DNA from: CAYQTO01 sp964420455
Lineage (GTDB): Bacteria > Sumerlaeota > Sumerlaeia > SLMS01
Assembly (NCBI GenBank): GCA_964420455.1
Contig: CAYQTO010000048.1
Coordinates: 1-21,447, forward strand
Direction: 5' to 3'
DNA: 21,447 nucleotides
This document shows positions 1 to 7,241 of this stretch, piece by piece. The notes below the pieces were generated by a model. It made no database searches, was not told where the DNA came from, and worked only from the letters and a program-made list of their open reading frames with translations. The translations under genes and the position numbers were made by a program. Position 1 is the stretch's first letter. Each line of letters opens with the position of its first letter.

Positions 1-1846
1 GGAGGGCGGCCTCGGCGGCGCGGCGCTGGAGTCGGGAATGGATTTCGGGGGTGATGCCGCGGGGGAGGTCGGGGGACTGGCGGGTGCGCCAGCGCTCGAG
101 GAGTTCGCGATAGATGGTGGCGGCGTTGGCGCGTTGGCCGATTCGCCAGAGGATGTCGGCGCGGGCAATGCGGAGGTCGGTGGCGTCGGGGTTCTGACGG
201 CTGACCTCGCCGAGGAGGCGGGCCGTGTCGGAATCGGCAACGTTGTCGGCGATGCGGCGGCGGGCGAGACCGAGGGAGATGGGACCTGCGTCGGGGGCGA
301 GGACGTGGGCTTCCTCGAAGACATCGCGGAGGAGGGCGGATGGGAGGCGGCTGACGCGGGCGAGCTGCTTGCGGGAGAAGTCCTGGGCGAGGCACTTGGC
401 GGCGATGCGAAGGGCTTCGGTATCGCGGCCGGCTTCGGTGAGGAGGGCGACCGCTTCCTCGAGGGCACGGGCGCGGTCGCCCGTTTCGCAGTAGTGGTTG
501 GCGAGGCCGAGGCGGGCCCATTGGCAGGCGGGGGCCACGCGGGCGGATTCGTGAAACTGGGCGATGCTGGTGGGGGCGTTCCGTTCGTGGACGTAGAGGT
601 GGCGGCAGAGGGCGGAGTGGACCTTCAGGTTGCGGGTGCCGAAGCGGACGGCGCGGCGATAGGTGTCGATGGCGTCGGAGGTGTTCTTGTCGAACTCGGC
701 ATAGGCGGTGGCGAGGGGCACCAGGAGGTCGTCGGTGGATTCGTTGTCGGCGGCGCTGACGAGGTGGAAGATTTCGATGACGCGGGCCCAGTCGGCGCGG
801 GAGGCGGAGGCCTTGCCGATCATGCGGAGGTAGGCGACGCGCTTGGGGCTGTGGGCGGCGGCGGCGCGATAGGCGGCGAGGGCCTCGTCGGAGGTGGACT
901 CCTGGGCGAGGTAGTAGTCCGCGAGGCGCTCGGTGGCGCGGAGGTCCGAGGAGTTGCCCTGGATATAGGTGCTGAGGAGGCGTGCATCGCGGGCGTCGAG
1001 GTCGTGCTTGTCGCGGAGGGCGTGGGCGATGGCGGCGACCAGTTCGGCGTCGCCGGGGTGCTCCTTGTGGACCTGATAGAGGAGGCCGAGGCCTTCTTCG
1101 AGGTGGCCTGGGAGGCGAACGAGGGAGCGGCCGGCCCAGCGCTTGAGGTCGGTGTTGTCGGGGTCGGTGACGAGGGCCTCAAGGACGACGGCGAGGTCTT
1201 CCTCGGTGGGCTGGCCGCGGGCGGCGACCATGGTGGCGTAGTAGGTGCGCATGTCGGCCCGTTCGGCGAGGTGGGCCATGGCGGTGCGGAGGAGCTCGAG
1301 GGCGGAGGGGTCCTTGCGACGGCGGTCGAGGACGTCATCGATGGACTCGTTGAGACACTTGAGGAAGAGCGAATAGGCGACGTCTTCCTCGGCGGGCTCG
1401 GGCCACTGGAGGTTTTCCGGGTCGGGGAAGTAGGGGAGGAGGGTGAGGGTGGCCTGCTCGCGGGATTCGTAGTAGGCGGCGGGCTCGGCGCGGAGGCGCT
1501 CCTTGAAGATGCGGCGCCAGACGTCGAGTCGCGTGGGCTCCATGAAGGCGAGGCGCAGAAGATAGGCGATCTCGTCCTCGGCGAGTTCTTGACGTCGGAG
1601 GAGGATTTCGCCGATGGCACGGAGCCAGTAGTTGTCGGCGGTCAGTTCGGCTTCGGCGGCATAGAGGAGCTCGAGACGGTCGATGCCCTGCTCGTCGAAG
1701 GCGTCCTGGAGGCGGAGGATGGTCTCGCGGGCTTCCTCGGTGGGGCGCGAGGCGTAGGCAACCCGGGCCTGGCGAAGGGCGGTGGCGACCGCTTTTCGCC
1801 GCGTAGTTGGATCCTTGAGGCTTTTCGAAAAGACGTTACGGAACAA
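1..1846 (-). CDS. Large TPR-repeat protein, C-terminus cut by window edge
   Basis: Reverse-strand reading gives about 615 residues without a stop, running off the left edge. The protein is all-helical and rich in Ala, Leu, Arg and Glu. It carries repeated TPR-like helix pairs, for example around EHPGDAELVAAIAHAL (about residue 265), DLRATERLADYYLAQE (about 300), DEALAAYRAAAAHSPKRVAY (about 320) and DAIDTYRRAVRFGTRNLKVH (about 390). TPR arrays are protein-binding scaffolds, and nothing catalytic is visible in the part present. An in-frame TGA lies just upstream, and no ATG appears early. I chose the TTG at 1846 (MFRNVFSKSLKD), which has only a weak GGAA upstream, so the start is uncertain. It lies 96 bp after the DUF418 gene on the same strand. 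The plus-strand ORF over this area is its antisense shadow. Its partner and function are unknown. Confidence 0.8.
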   Translation of the reverse strand, partial: MFRNVFSKSLKDPTTRRKAVATALRQARVAYASRPTEEARETILRLQDAFDEQGIDRLELLYAAEAELTADNYWLRAIGEILLRRQELAEDEIAYLLRLAFMEPTRLDVWRRIFKERLRAEPAAYYESREQATLTLLPYFPDPENLQWPEPAEEDVAYSLFLKCLNESIDDVLDRRRKDPSALELLRTAMAHLAERADMRTYYATMVAARGQPTEEDLAVVLEALVTDPDNTDLKRWAGRSLVRLPGHLEEGLGLLYQVHKEHPGDAELVAAIAHALRDKHDLDARDARLLSTYIQGNSSDLRATERLADYYLAQESTSDEALAAYRAAAAHSPKRVAYLRMIGKASASRADWARVIEIFHLVSAADNESTDDLLVPLATAYAEFDKNTSDAIDTYRRAVRFGTRNLKVHSALCRHLYVHERNAPTSIAQFHESARVAPACQWARLGLANHYCETGDRARALEEAVALLTEAGRDTEALRIAAKCLAQDFSRKQLARVSRLPSALLRDVFEEAHVLAPDAGPISLGLARRRIADNVADSDTARLLGEVSRQNPDATDLRIARADILWRIGQRANAATIYRELLERWRTRQSPDLPRGITPEIHSRLQRRAAEAAL

Positions 1847-1942
1847 CGGCGCATTTCCAGTTCGTTCCCCGGAAAAAACTCAGGGAATGGCCAAGTTTGA
1901 ACATAGAAGAAAGGGAGGGGCACGAAACGCAAGGACGATGAT
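1847..1942 (-). other. Intergenic gap before the TPR gene
   Basis: This 96-bp gap is visibly more AT-rich than its surroundings. Read on the minus strand it contains a T-run flanked by TTCCC and GGGAA (about 1861-1888), which could form a weak 5-bp stem. It may hold a terminator for the DUF418 gene or a promoter for the TPR gene. Neither is strong enough to call. Confidence 0.25.
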
Positions 1943-3181
1943 TTAGCGGGGGCGGCCACCCACGGCGCGGTCGGGGGAGAAGGAGAGGTAGGTCAGGGTT
2001 CTCCAGAGGGTTTCCACGGGGCCGCGGGGGTTGGCGAGGCTCCAGAGCGCGGTCGCCACCACGCACGTCGCGTAGATCCCCAGGGCCACCAGCGCCAGAC
2101 GCGCATAGCCCATCGACCCGTACCATCCCAGCCCGTAGCCGTAGAACAGAAAGGTTCCCAAAACGGAGTGGCCGAGGTAGTTTGAGAGAGCCTGGCGGCC
2201 GGCGAGGCGAAACGGCGCGGCCCACCGGGCGGATCCGAGGCGCGCCAGGAGCGCCAGATAGCCGGGGGTGATGCCGAGGGCGGCCACCGCGAGCAGAAAG
2301 CCAGAGAGCACCATGGCCCCATAGGTGCGCGTATAGACAAGGGGGAGGATGGCGGCGGAGAGCGCGAGGCCCGCCCCCAGGGCGAGGAAAAACCAAAGGC
2401 GGAGGCGCGGGAACCGCCCCGGGCGGTGAAAGAAGCCGGCCTTCATGAGCGTCGCGCCGAGGAGCATCCAGCCGATGACCTTGAGGAAGTGGAGCAGGGC
2501 GGCGGCGAGGAGGAGGACGGCGTAGTTGGCGGCGCGCACGGGCAGGATTTCCAGGTAGGTGCCGTCGCGGTATAGGTGGGCCTGGAGGGAAAGGCCGAGG
2601 GGCGTTTCCGCGATGATGTCGGACAGGTGGCGATCGGGATCGTAGGGGATGCCGGCGGCGGTGTCGAAGGAGGCGGGGAGTCCCTCGATCGGTTGACCGT
2701 CAAGGGCGGCGAGTCCGCTGGCGACCGGATAGCAGAACAGGAGCGGAAAGGCGAAGGCCACCACCGCGAGTCCCGCCAGCCAGCGCACGGACAGGTCCCT
2801 GAGGAAGAAGACGATGATCCCCGCCGCCGCGTAGACGGTGAGGATGTCGCCGTACCAGATGAGACAGCCGTGGATGAGGCCGATGGCGAGGAGGGCGGCC
2901 TGGCGGCGGAGGTAGGTGGTGGTGACGGGGCGGCCGCGCCGTGCGAGGCGACGGGTCTGGAGCATCATTCCCGCGCCAAAGAGCAGCGCGAAAAGGGCGA
3001 CGAACTTGCCCTGGATCAAGACGGCGTTCAGGGAGAAGATCGTAAAGTCGAGGGGGGTCTCCTGCACCCAGAGGAACGGTGTGGCGAACGCCGAGCCGGG
3101 CATGGCGAAGCCGTTGATGTTGACGAGGAGAATCCCGAGGAGGGCGACGCCACGAATGAAGTCGAGGTTGTCGAGGCGCAT
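1943..3181 (-). CDS. DUF418-family (YeiB-like) multi-spanning membrane protein
   Basis: This 412-residue integral membrane protein begins MRLDNLDFIRGVALLGILLV, the classic N-terminal signature of the DUF418/YeiB family. Matching C-terminal signatures are present: LSNYLGHSVLGTFLFYGYGLG near residue 325 and GPVETLWRTLTYL near the end. About ten hydrophobic segments are visible. The family is inner-membrane and its biochemical role is unsettled; transport or acyl-transfer roles have been proposed. The ATG at 3181 has AGAGGA just upstream, and it overlaps the stop of the preceding small ORF as TGATG. Extending the frame further upstream gives only low-complexity Arg/Pro sequence, so I reject the longer version. 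One GTCTATAC copy encodes the VYT at residues 282-284. Confidence 0.9.
   Translation of the reverse strand: MRLDNLDFIRGVALLGILLVNINGFAMPGSAFATPFLWVQETPLDFTIFSLNAVLIQGKFVALFALLFGAGMMLQTRRLARRGRPVTTTYLRRQAALLAIGLIHGCLIWYGDILTVYAAAGIIVFFLRDLSVRWLAGLAVVAFAFPLLFCYPVASGLAALDGQPIEGLPASFDTAAGIPYDPDRHLSDIIAETPLGLSLQAHLYRDGTYLEILPVRAANYAVLLLAAALLHFLKVIGWMLLGATLMKAGFFHRPGRFPRLRLWFFLALGAGLALSAAILPLVYTRTYGAMVLSGFLLAVAALGITPGYLALLARLGSARWAAPFRLAGRQALSNYLGHSVLGTFLFYGYGLGWYGSMGYARLALVALGIYATCVVATALWSLANPRGPVETLWRTLTYLSFSPDRAVGGRPR
2331..2338 (-). repeat. GTCTATAC site 1
   Basis: In the DUF418 gene, coding strand, read GTC TAT ACG in LVYTRTYG. Confidence 0.9.
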
Positions 3182-3483
3182 CAGTCCTCTTTGGGCGGTG
3201 GGGCGAGAAGGCGGCGATAGTAATCGAGCATTCCGGGCGTGGTATACAGTTGAAAGGAGAAGCCCAAGCGCAAATCGACGCCGGGGGGTCTTCTGGTTGG
3301 TCCCTGAAACCGGCTTGCGATGGCCAGATGGGCGCCCGGGAAGGCAACGATCTGGGAGGAATTCCGCGGCGGGGGGGCGTCCGGGTTTCCCGGGAGGCGA
3401 CCGTGCTCGCGGCGGTGGAGGAGCGCCTCGGCTAACCGTGCGACACCGCTGAAGCCCGACCCGCCACCCCGCGCGCGAATCAC
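3181..3483 (-). CDS. Doubtful small ORF upstream of the DUF418 gene
   Basis: This is a 100-residue frame starting with GTG at 3483 and ending at 3181, with its TGA overlapping the DUF418 start codon as TGATG. The first 60 residues are Arg/Pro/Gly-rich and look non-coding. The last third, from about LRLGFSFQLYTTPGMLDYY onward, looks more like real protein. It also uses codons that are otherwise rare here (two AGA, one TTA). It could be a small translationally coupled protein, the remnant of a larger gene, or just leader sequence. I recognise no family. Confidence 0.25.
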   Translation of the reverse strand: MIRARGGGSGFSGVARLAEALLHRREHGRLPGNPDAPPPRNSSQIVAFPGAHLAIASRFQGPTRRPPGVDLRLGFSFQLYTTPGMLDYYRRLLAPPPKED

Positions 3484-3519
3484 GTCCCGCTTGGGGACGA
3501 GGAGCCTCTCGTTGCCATT
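3182..3519. other. 338-bp stretch without a confident gene
   Basis: Apart from the doubtful reverse ORF (3181-3483), I see no convincing coding frame, RNA gene, repeat or clear terminator here. It separates the two anchored paralogues from the DUF418 gene and may hold a promoter for the latter. Confidence 0.4.
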
Positions 3520-4821
3520 TCATCGTGTTTCGACGAGTTCGTTGACGTAGTTTCCTCCATAGCTGCCCCAGGCGGCAGCTTCTTCGGCCTTCTCGATTGC
3601 CGCTTCGATTTCCTCCGGGGTGCCGTCCCAGGACACGCGGGCGAGGTTCTGGAGGCGCCTTGTCATCATGGGGCGTGTCATGCCGGCAACGATGCGGGCG
3701 GGGTGACCGTTCAGGAAGTAGCTCCAGGTGGAACCGTCGCCTCGGTAGTTGCGGAGGTTGGCGGCCATGCGGTCGGCAAAGCGGAGATGGTGGACCTCGG
3801 CGATGGCGAGGCGTTGCTCTGCGGTGGGTGTCTGGCGGGCGGCATGGGCGACGGCCTCGAGGGTGCCGGTGGTGAGGCGGTCGGCGACGCCCGGGGTGGC
3901 AAGGATATGGGCGACATAGGGGGCGGCAATGCGGGGTCCCTCGCCCATGTCGGACGAAGCGAGGGCGACGGCGACCCGTGTATAGACAAGCATCATGTGA
4001 TCGAGATTGTCGCGGTGGGGGTACAGGGCCTCGCGGAGGAGCACGTAATGCAGAGTGCGGAACAGGGCGGTGTCCGGGGTTGGGTAGTACCGGGACATCC
4101 CCCCGACCGAATGGAAGTCGAGCGGAGAGGGGATCTGCAGGGCGCGGTCGAAGGCGGCGGATTCGACTTGGTCGAGCGTCAGGTGCATCTCCCTGAGAGC
4201 CTGCTGGAGCTCTTGCGGGGAGTCTTCCGGGTTCCTGTCGGGAAGTTGGCGTTCGATGGAGGAGTGGCTTTCGGCAAGCGTTCGAATGGCGTCGTCGATG
4301 ATGGTGGGCCAGTCGACCTCGTCGGCCCAGTTTGTGGGCGGCTCCTCCCCTTCCGGGATGGAGTGGACGGTGACAAATACCCGGTGGGCTCGACTCCCGG
4401 GTTCGAGTATCCGGTCGGGTTCGAGCAGCGCGTTCGTCGGTAAGCCGTGGGAGGCACGAAGTTCGGCCCAGGTGATCGGCGTGTCCGCGGGCGTTTGGTT
4501 TGCGGCGTTCGATACTGGCCAACTCCCAGCCAATGTGAAGAGGGTGATCGGCGTGTCCGCGGGCGTTTGGTTTGCGGCGGGCGGCGGGGCGCCGGCCTCC
4601 GGTGGCGCGACCGGGTCCAACGCCGCGGTTGGAACCGGCGGGGTGGTATCGTTCAGGAGTTGGCGCGCGGCGGCGGCGCGTTCCTCGCGGTGGGCGGCAT
4701 AGCCATTGGGCCAGAACGACATGGCAAGGAAGACGATCAGGATTGGGAGAAGCACGAGGGCGAGGCCGAAGACGATCCAAAGGACGATGGTCCGGCCGCG
4801 GCGGTTTCGCTTGGGCGTCAT
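3520..4821 (-). CDS. Membrane-anchored protein of unknown function, paralogue of its upstream neighbour
   Basis: The protein has 433 residues. A basic N-terminus (MTPKRNRRGR) is followed by one strong transmembrane segment at about residues 11-35, then a Pro/Ala-rich linker and a helical domain predicted to be outside the membrane. From about residue 240 to the end it aligns with the upstream gene at 4818-6470. Compare ILATPGVADRLTTGTLEAVA with LLHHPAIAARLDDEDLAALQ, and GMTRPMMTRRLQNLA with DLYAPIIRRNLHEAA. The linker contains a repeated NQTPADTPIT, encoded by a 37-bp direct repeat. The start ATG at 4821 overlaps the upstream stop by 4 nt (ATGA), so the two are probably co-translated. I recognise no family. 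Confidence 0.85.
   Translation of the reverse strand: MTPKRNRRGRTIVLWIVFGLALVLLPILIVFLAMSFWPNGYAAHREERAAAARQLLNDTTPPVPTAALDPVAPPEAGAPPPAANQTPADTPITLFTLAGSWPVSNAANQTPADTPITWAELRASHGLPTNALLEPDRILEPGSRAHRVFVTVHSIPEGEEPPTNWADEVDWPTIIDDAIRTLAESHSSIERQLPDRNPEDSPQELQQALREMHLTLDQVESAAFDRALQIPSPLDFHSVGGMSRYYPTPDTALFRTLHYVLLREALYPHRDNLDHMMLVYTRVAVALASSDMGEGPRIAAPYVAHILATPGVADRLTTGTLEAVAHAARQTPTAEQRLAIAEVHHLRFADRMAANLRNYRGDGSTWSYFLNGHPARIVAGMTRPMMTRRLQNLARVSWDGTPEEIEAAIEKAEEAAAWGSYGGNYVNELVETR
3980..3987 (-). repeat. GTCTATAC site 2
   Basis: In the shorter anchored paralogue, coding strand, read GTC TAT ACA in MLVYTRVAV. Confidence 0.9.
4471..4507 (+). repeat. 37-bp direct repeat, copy 1
   Basis: This sequence is identical to 4543-4579. 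It lies inside the linker of the anchored protein at 3520-4821 and encodes the second AANQTPADTPIT block on the minus strand. The offset between copies is 72 nt, exactly 24 codons, so the frame is kept. Confidence 0.95.
4543..4579 (+). repeat. 37-bp direct repeat, copy 2
   Basis: This is an identical copy of 4471-4507. The 35 bp between the copies (4508-4542) encode LFTLAGSWPVSN, which has no counterpart elsewhere in the linker. The layout fits an in-frame duplication by slippage or unequal crossover. Confidence 0.95.
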
Positions 4822-6470
4822 GGGTCACTTGCTTCCTGAGGTTGTTCAAAATGTGGCATGAGGATCGTATAGACATGAACGAACTCATGGGTGCGATCCG
4901 GCGGGGCGAGTTGCCAGGCGATGACGTCGAAGTCGAACGGGTTGCCGAATTCGCGGACGCGGAAGCCACGGAGGAACTCGTCGCGGTAACTGAAGATGCC
5001 ATCGTGGCGGATGCAGATCGGGCCACCGTGGGAGGCCGGCCGGATCCGCACCGGGCGGTCCGGATGGAGGACGATGGGAACAGGCGTATAGACAGGGGGG
5101 AGATCACCGGGGTCGATGATGGCCGGCTGCCCGGCGCGCCAGGCGCGCATTACTCCCAGGAGGAAGAGCCCCTCCATGACCGGTTGATTGACGAGTGTCG
5201 GGCCGGAGGGGGAAAAGAGAACAGAGTTGTCCATGAGGTTCATCAGGTCCGTCGCCTGATTGCATCGGAGGCCAAGGGAGTCCGCGGAGGATGCCACTCT
5301 TTGCAGAGACTGATAGGCACGGGTACGGTCGCCGGCGATGGCGGCCTCGGCGGCTTCGTGGAGGTTTCTGCGGATGATGGGGGCGTAGAGGTCGCGGGCG
5401 GCGCGACCCAGCACCCCCCCCATGAAGTGGGCGAGGGGGTTGGTTTCGCTGACATTGGCGGTGGAGACTTCGCGGATGGCCTCCTCGGTTTCGCGAAGTA
5501 GCACGGCGACGGATGCGGCGTGGATGCGCTCCGGTTCGATGAGGTGGCGGGCGAGGTGCGTCTGGAGAGCGGCAAGGTCCTCATCGTCCAGGCGGGCGGC
5601 GATGGCGGGGTGGTGCAAGAGATCGAAGAAACGATCGAACATACCCGCCGTGCGGATTTGAACGGTGAAGAGGTCGAGGGCGAGATGGAGGCGACGGCGG
5701 AGTTCCGCGTCGTCCGGTGGGAGGTCTCCGGCGATGGCATCGCGAAGGAGAATCATGACCGCGGCGGTGGGGAGGTCGACGCGGTGCTCGACAAGGAAGG
5801 AGGGGAAGACGTTGGGGGGAGACTCGAGGAGGGATATCTGGAGGTCGAGGGGGACGGCGAGGTCCGTGGAGAAGACGAGGGGGCGAGCCTCGTCGAGAAA
5901 TGTCTGGAGGGCTCGGCGCACGGCGAGCGAGGGGGACGTGAGGGAGTCCGTCTCGACCCAGGGAAGCCGGAGCACGTTAACGTAGCGCGTGTGGGAAGGA
6001 GGGAGCTTTGGCCATTCGATGGGTGGAGGCGGATGGGGGAGGGTCTTGCCCAGGATGACCGCAGCGTGGAGGCCCAGTAGGTCGTCCACGGCGGTACCGA
6101 CGCGGCCATAAACCAGGAGGCTGCCGATTCCATCAGGATCGTTGGTGGAAGCAGGTATGAGATCGAGGAGCGCCTGGGAGGTGTCGCGAAGCTGCGAGTC
6201 AGAGGTCTCTGGAGGAGCCGCCTCCGGACGTTCGCCGTGGGTGGTGGACATGGTGGTGGTTGCGGTTTCGGCCGTGGGCATCGCCGGCGGAGGATCGGGT
6301 GGCGTCGCGAGTAGGGCGCGGGCCTCGGCGAGTTGACGTTCGCGCAGAGCCGCGCGTCCGCCTTCGCCCCTGATCATCATGGTATAGACGACGACCAGGA
6401 CGGCGAGGGCGAGGGCGAGGCCCAGGCCGATCCAGGCGAGGGTCTTTGGAATCTTGCGCTTGGCGGCCAC
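4818..6470 (-). CDS. Membrane-anchored protein of unknown function, longer paralogue
   Basis: The protein has 550 residues from a GTG start at 6470 (MAAKRKIPKTLAWIG). One transmembrane segment lies at about residues 11-32. A Pro/Thr/Ala-rich linker follows, then a helical domain (about 150-430) that aligns with the downstream gene at 3520-4821. A C-terminal part, about residues 445-550, is missing from the paralogue. That part (VMRAWRAGQPAIIDPGDLPP followed by a VYTPVPIVLHPD stretch) faintly resembles the 'RAYRLEHGRWP...P.YLP.VP.DPF' tail of pseudopilin-like proteins in Planctomycetes-type genomes, but the match is too weak to name. The SD before the GTG is poor. It carries three GTCTATAC copies, one of them in the transmembrane segment. 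It overlaps the downstream start by 4 nt. Confidence 0.85.
   Translation of the reverse strand: MAAKRKIPKTLAWIGLGLALALAVLVVVYTMMIRGEGGRAALRERQLAEARALLATPPDPPPAMPTAETATTTMSTTHGERPEAAPPETSDSQLRDTSQALLDLIPASTNDPDGIGSLLVYGRVGTAVDDLLGLHAAVILGKTLPHPPPPIEWPKLPPSHTRYVNVLRLPWVETDSLTSPSLAVRRALQTFLDEARPLVFSTDLAVPLDLQISLLESPPNVFPSFLVEHRVDLPTAAVMILLRDAIAGDLPPDDAELRRRLHLALDLFTVQIRTAGMFDRFFDLLHHPAIAARLDDEDLAALQTHLARHLIEPERIHAASVAVLLRETEEAIREVSTANVSETNPLAHFMGGVLGRAARDLYAPIIRRNLHEAAEAAIAGDRTRAYQSLQRVASSADSLGLRCNQATDLMNLMDNSVLFSPSGPTLVNQPVMEGLFLLGVMRAWRAGQPAIIDPGDLPPVYTPVPIVLHPDRPVRIRPASHGGPICIRHDGIFSYRDEFLRGFRVREFGNPFDFDVIAWQLAPPDRTHEFVHVYTILMPHFEQPQEASDP
4867..4874 (-). repeat. GTCTATAC site 3
   Basis: Near the C-terminus of the longer anchored paralogue, read GTC TAT ACG in FVHVYTILM. 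Confidence 0.9.
5086..5093 (-). repeat. GTCTATAC site 4
   Basis: In the longer anchored paralogue, read GTC TAT ACG in LPPVYTPVP. Confidence 0.9.
6382..6389 (-). repeat. GTCTATAC site 5
   Basis: In the transmembrane segment of the longer anchored paralogue, read GTC TAT ACC in LVVVYTMMI. This is the only copy not followed by a purine. Confidence 0.9.
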
Positions 6471-6558
6471 GGGCCTGTGGCGTCTCCCGCGTGGGTGCTT
6501 GCTTCCTTAGGAGTGTCGCGGGGGCGCGCCCGGTTGGAAGAAAAAAATCGGAGGAGGT

Positions 6559-7164
6559 TCAGGGGGCGCGGCGGGCGAGGGCCTGCTCGAGGGAAACGAT
6601 CGCGGTGCGGGCGAGCGTGGCCTCGTCCAGGGTGGTGCCGTAAACGGGGCCGGTGGAGGGTTCGGCGTCGACGTCGTCGATATGGGCGATCACGACAAGG
6701 TCGTCGGCGCGATGGGTGGCGAGCGCCTCAAGGGGCTGGATCTCTTCGGCGTCGAGTTGCTGGGGAAGGTCGACGACCCCGTTGGGGCCGGCGGCCACGG
6801 CGGCGTAGGCGATTCCTCCGGGCCAGGCGAGGGCGTAGGTCGAGATGGGCTCGCGGGCGTTGTCGGTCGGATCGGCGGGGGGCCGATAGACGGCCAGCCC
6901 GGACCCGCCGGAATGGCGGATGCGGAGGGTATTGCGGGCGGTTTGCTCGAGGAGGAGGCCGATGCCCGTATTGGCTTCGGCGGCGGGCGCGGGGTCGCCA
7001 TTGGCCATTCGGCCTCCGATCCAGAACCCTGCAACGGCCACAGCGATCGCCATGGCGACAAAGCCGACGCCGGCGACAATGAGGCCCCACGGGATGCGTC
7101 GAAACGCATTGCCGTCGAAGGGGTTGGGGTCGTCGCGTTCCTCGAGCCTCACGAGTCCTAGCAT
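6559..7164 (-). CDS. Small single-pass membrane protein of unknown function
   Basis: The protein has 201 residues starting at the ATG at 7164 (MLGLVRLEERDD), with AAGGA about 10 nt upstream. The order is a charged N-terminal tail, a transmembrane segment at about residues 24-48 (LIVAGVGFVAMAIAVAVAG), then about 150 residues of mixed alpha/beta sequence presumably outside the membrane, such as YALAWPGGIAYAAVAAGPNG and DDLVVIAHIDDVDAEP. Its basic-cytoplasmic then one-TM plan resembles the two paralogues downstream, but I see no clear sequence alignment to them. An 88-bp gap separates it from the next gene, and the three may share a transcript. It is divergent from yggS. I recognise no family. 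Confidence 0.8.
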   Translation of the reverse strand: MLGLVRLEERDDPNPFDGNAFRRIPWGLIVAGVGFVAMAIAVAVAGFWIGGRMANGDPAPAAEANTGIGLLLEQTARNTLRIRHSGGSGLAVYRPPADPTDNAREPISTYALAWPGGIAYAAVAAGPNGVVDLPQQLDAEEIQPLEALATHRADDLVVIAHIDDVDAEPSTGPVYGTTLDEATLARTAIVSLEQALARRAP

Positions 7165-7241
7165 CGTGGGAGTGTCCTTGCTGGCACGGCCATTGATCCT
7201 AAAGGATATGAGATGATGCAAGAGGCCGAAAGGAAAAGCTG
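7165..7241. promoter_or_regulatory. Divergent intergenic region with a short dyad
   Basis: This 77-bp gap lies between two divergent genes, so it should hold promoters for both. The dyad ATCCT-AA-AGGAT at 7196-7207 sits in its AT-richer middle and could be an operator. No good -35/-10 pair is evident. AAAGGAAAA before 7242 is the ribosome-binding site of yggS. Confidence 0.35.

Noticed and set aside
38..1900. A 620-codon Gly/Val/Glu-rich plus-strand frame
   Set aside because: The minus strand reads as a normal TPR protein over the same bases, so this is its shadow. The minus-strand Ser/Pro/Thr-rich frames here are also shadows.
3182..5107. Long N-terminal extension of the DUF418 frame to 5107
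   Set aside because: The extra 640 residues are Arg/Pro/His low-complexity sequence in the wrong frame of the two paralogues. The family N-terminus begins at 3181.
6522..6557. Palindrome GGGCGCGCCC and an A/T run between the small anchored gene and its downstream neighbour
   Set aside because: The palindrome and the T-run are in the wrong order and spacing for an intrinsic terminator on the minus strand.
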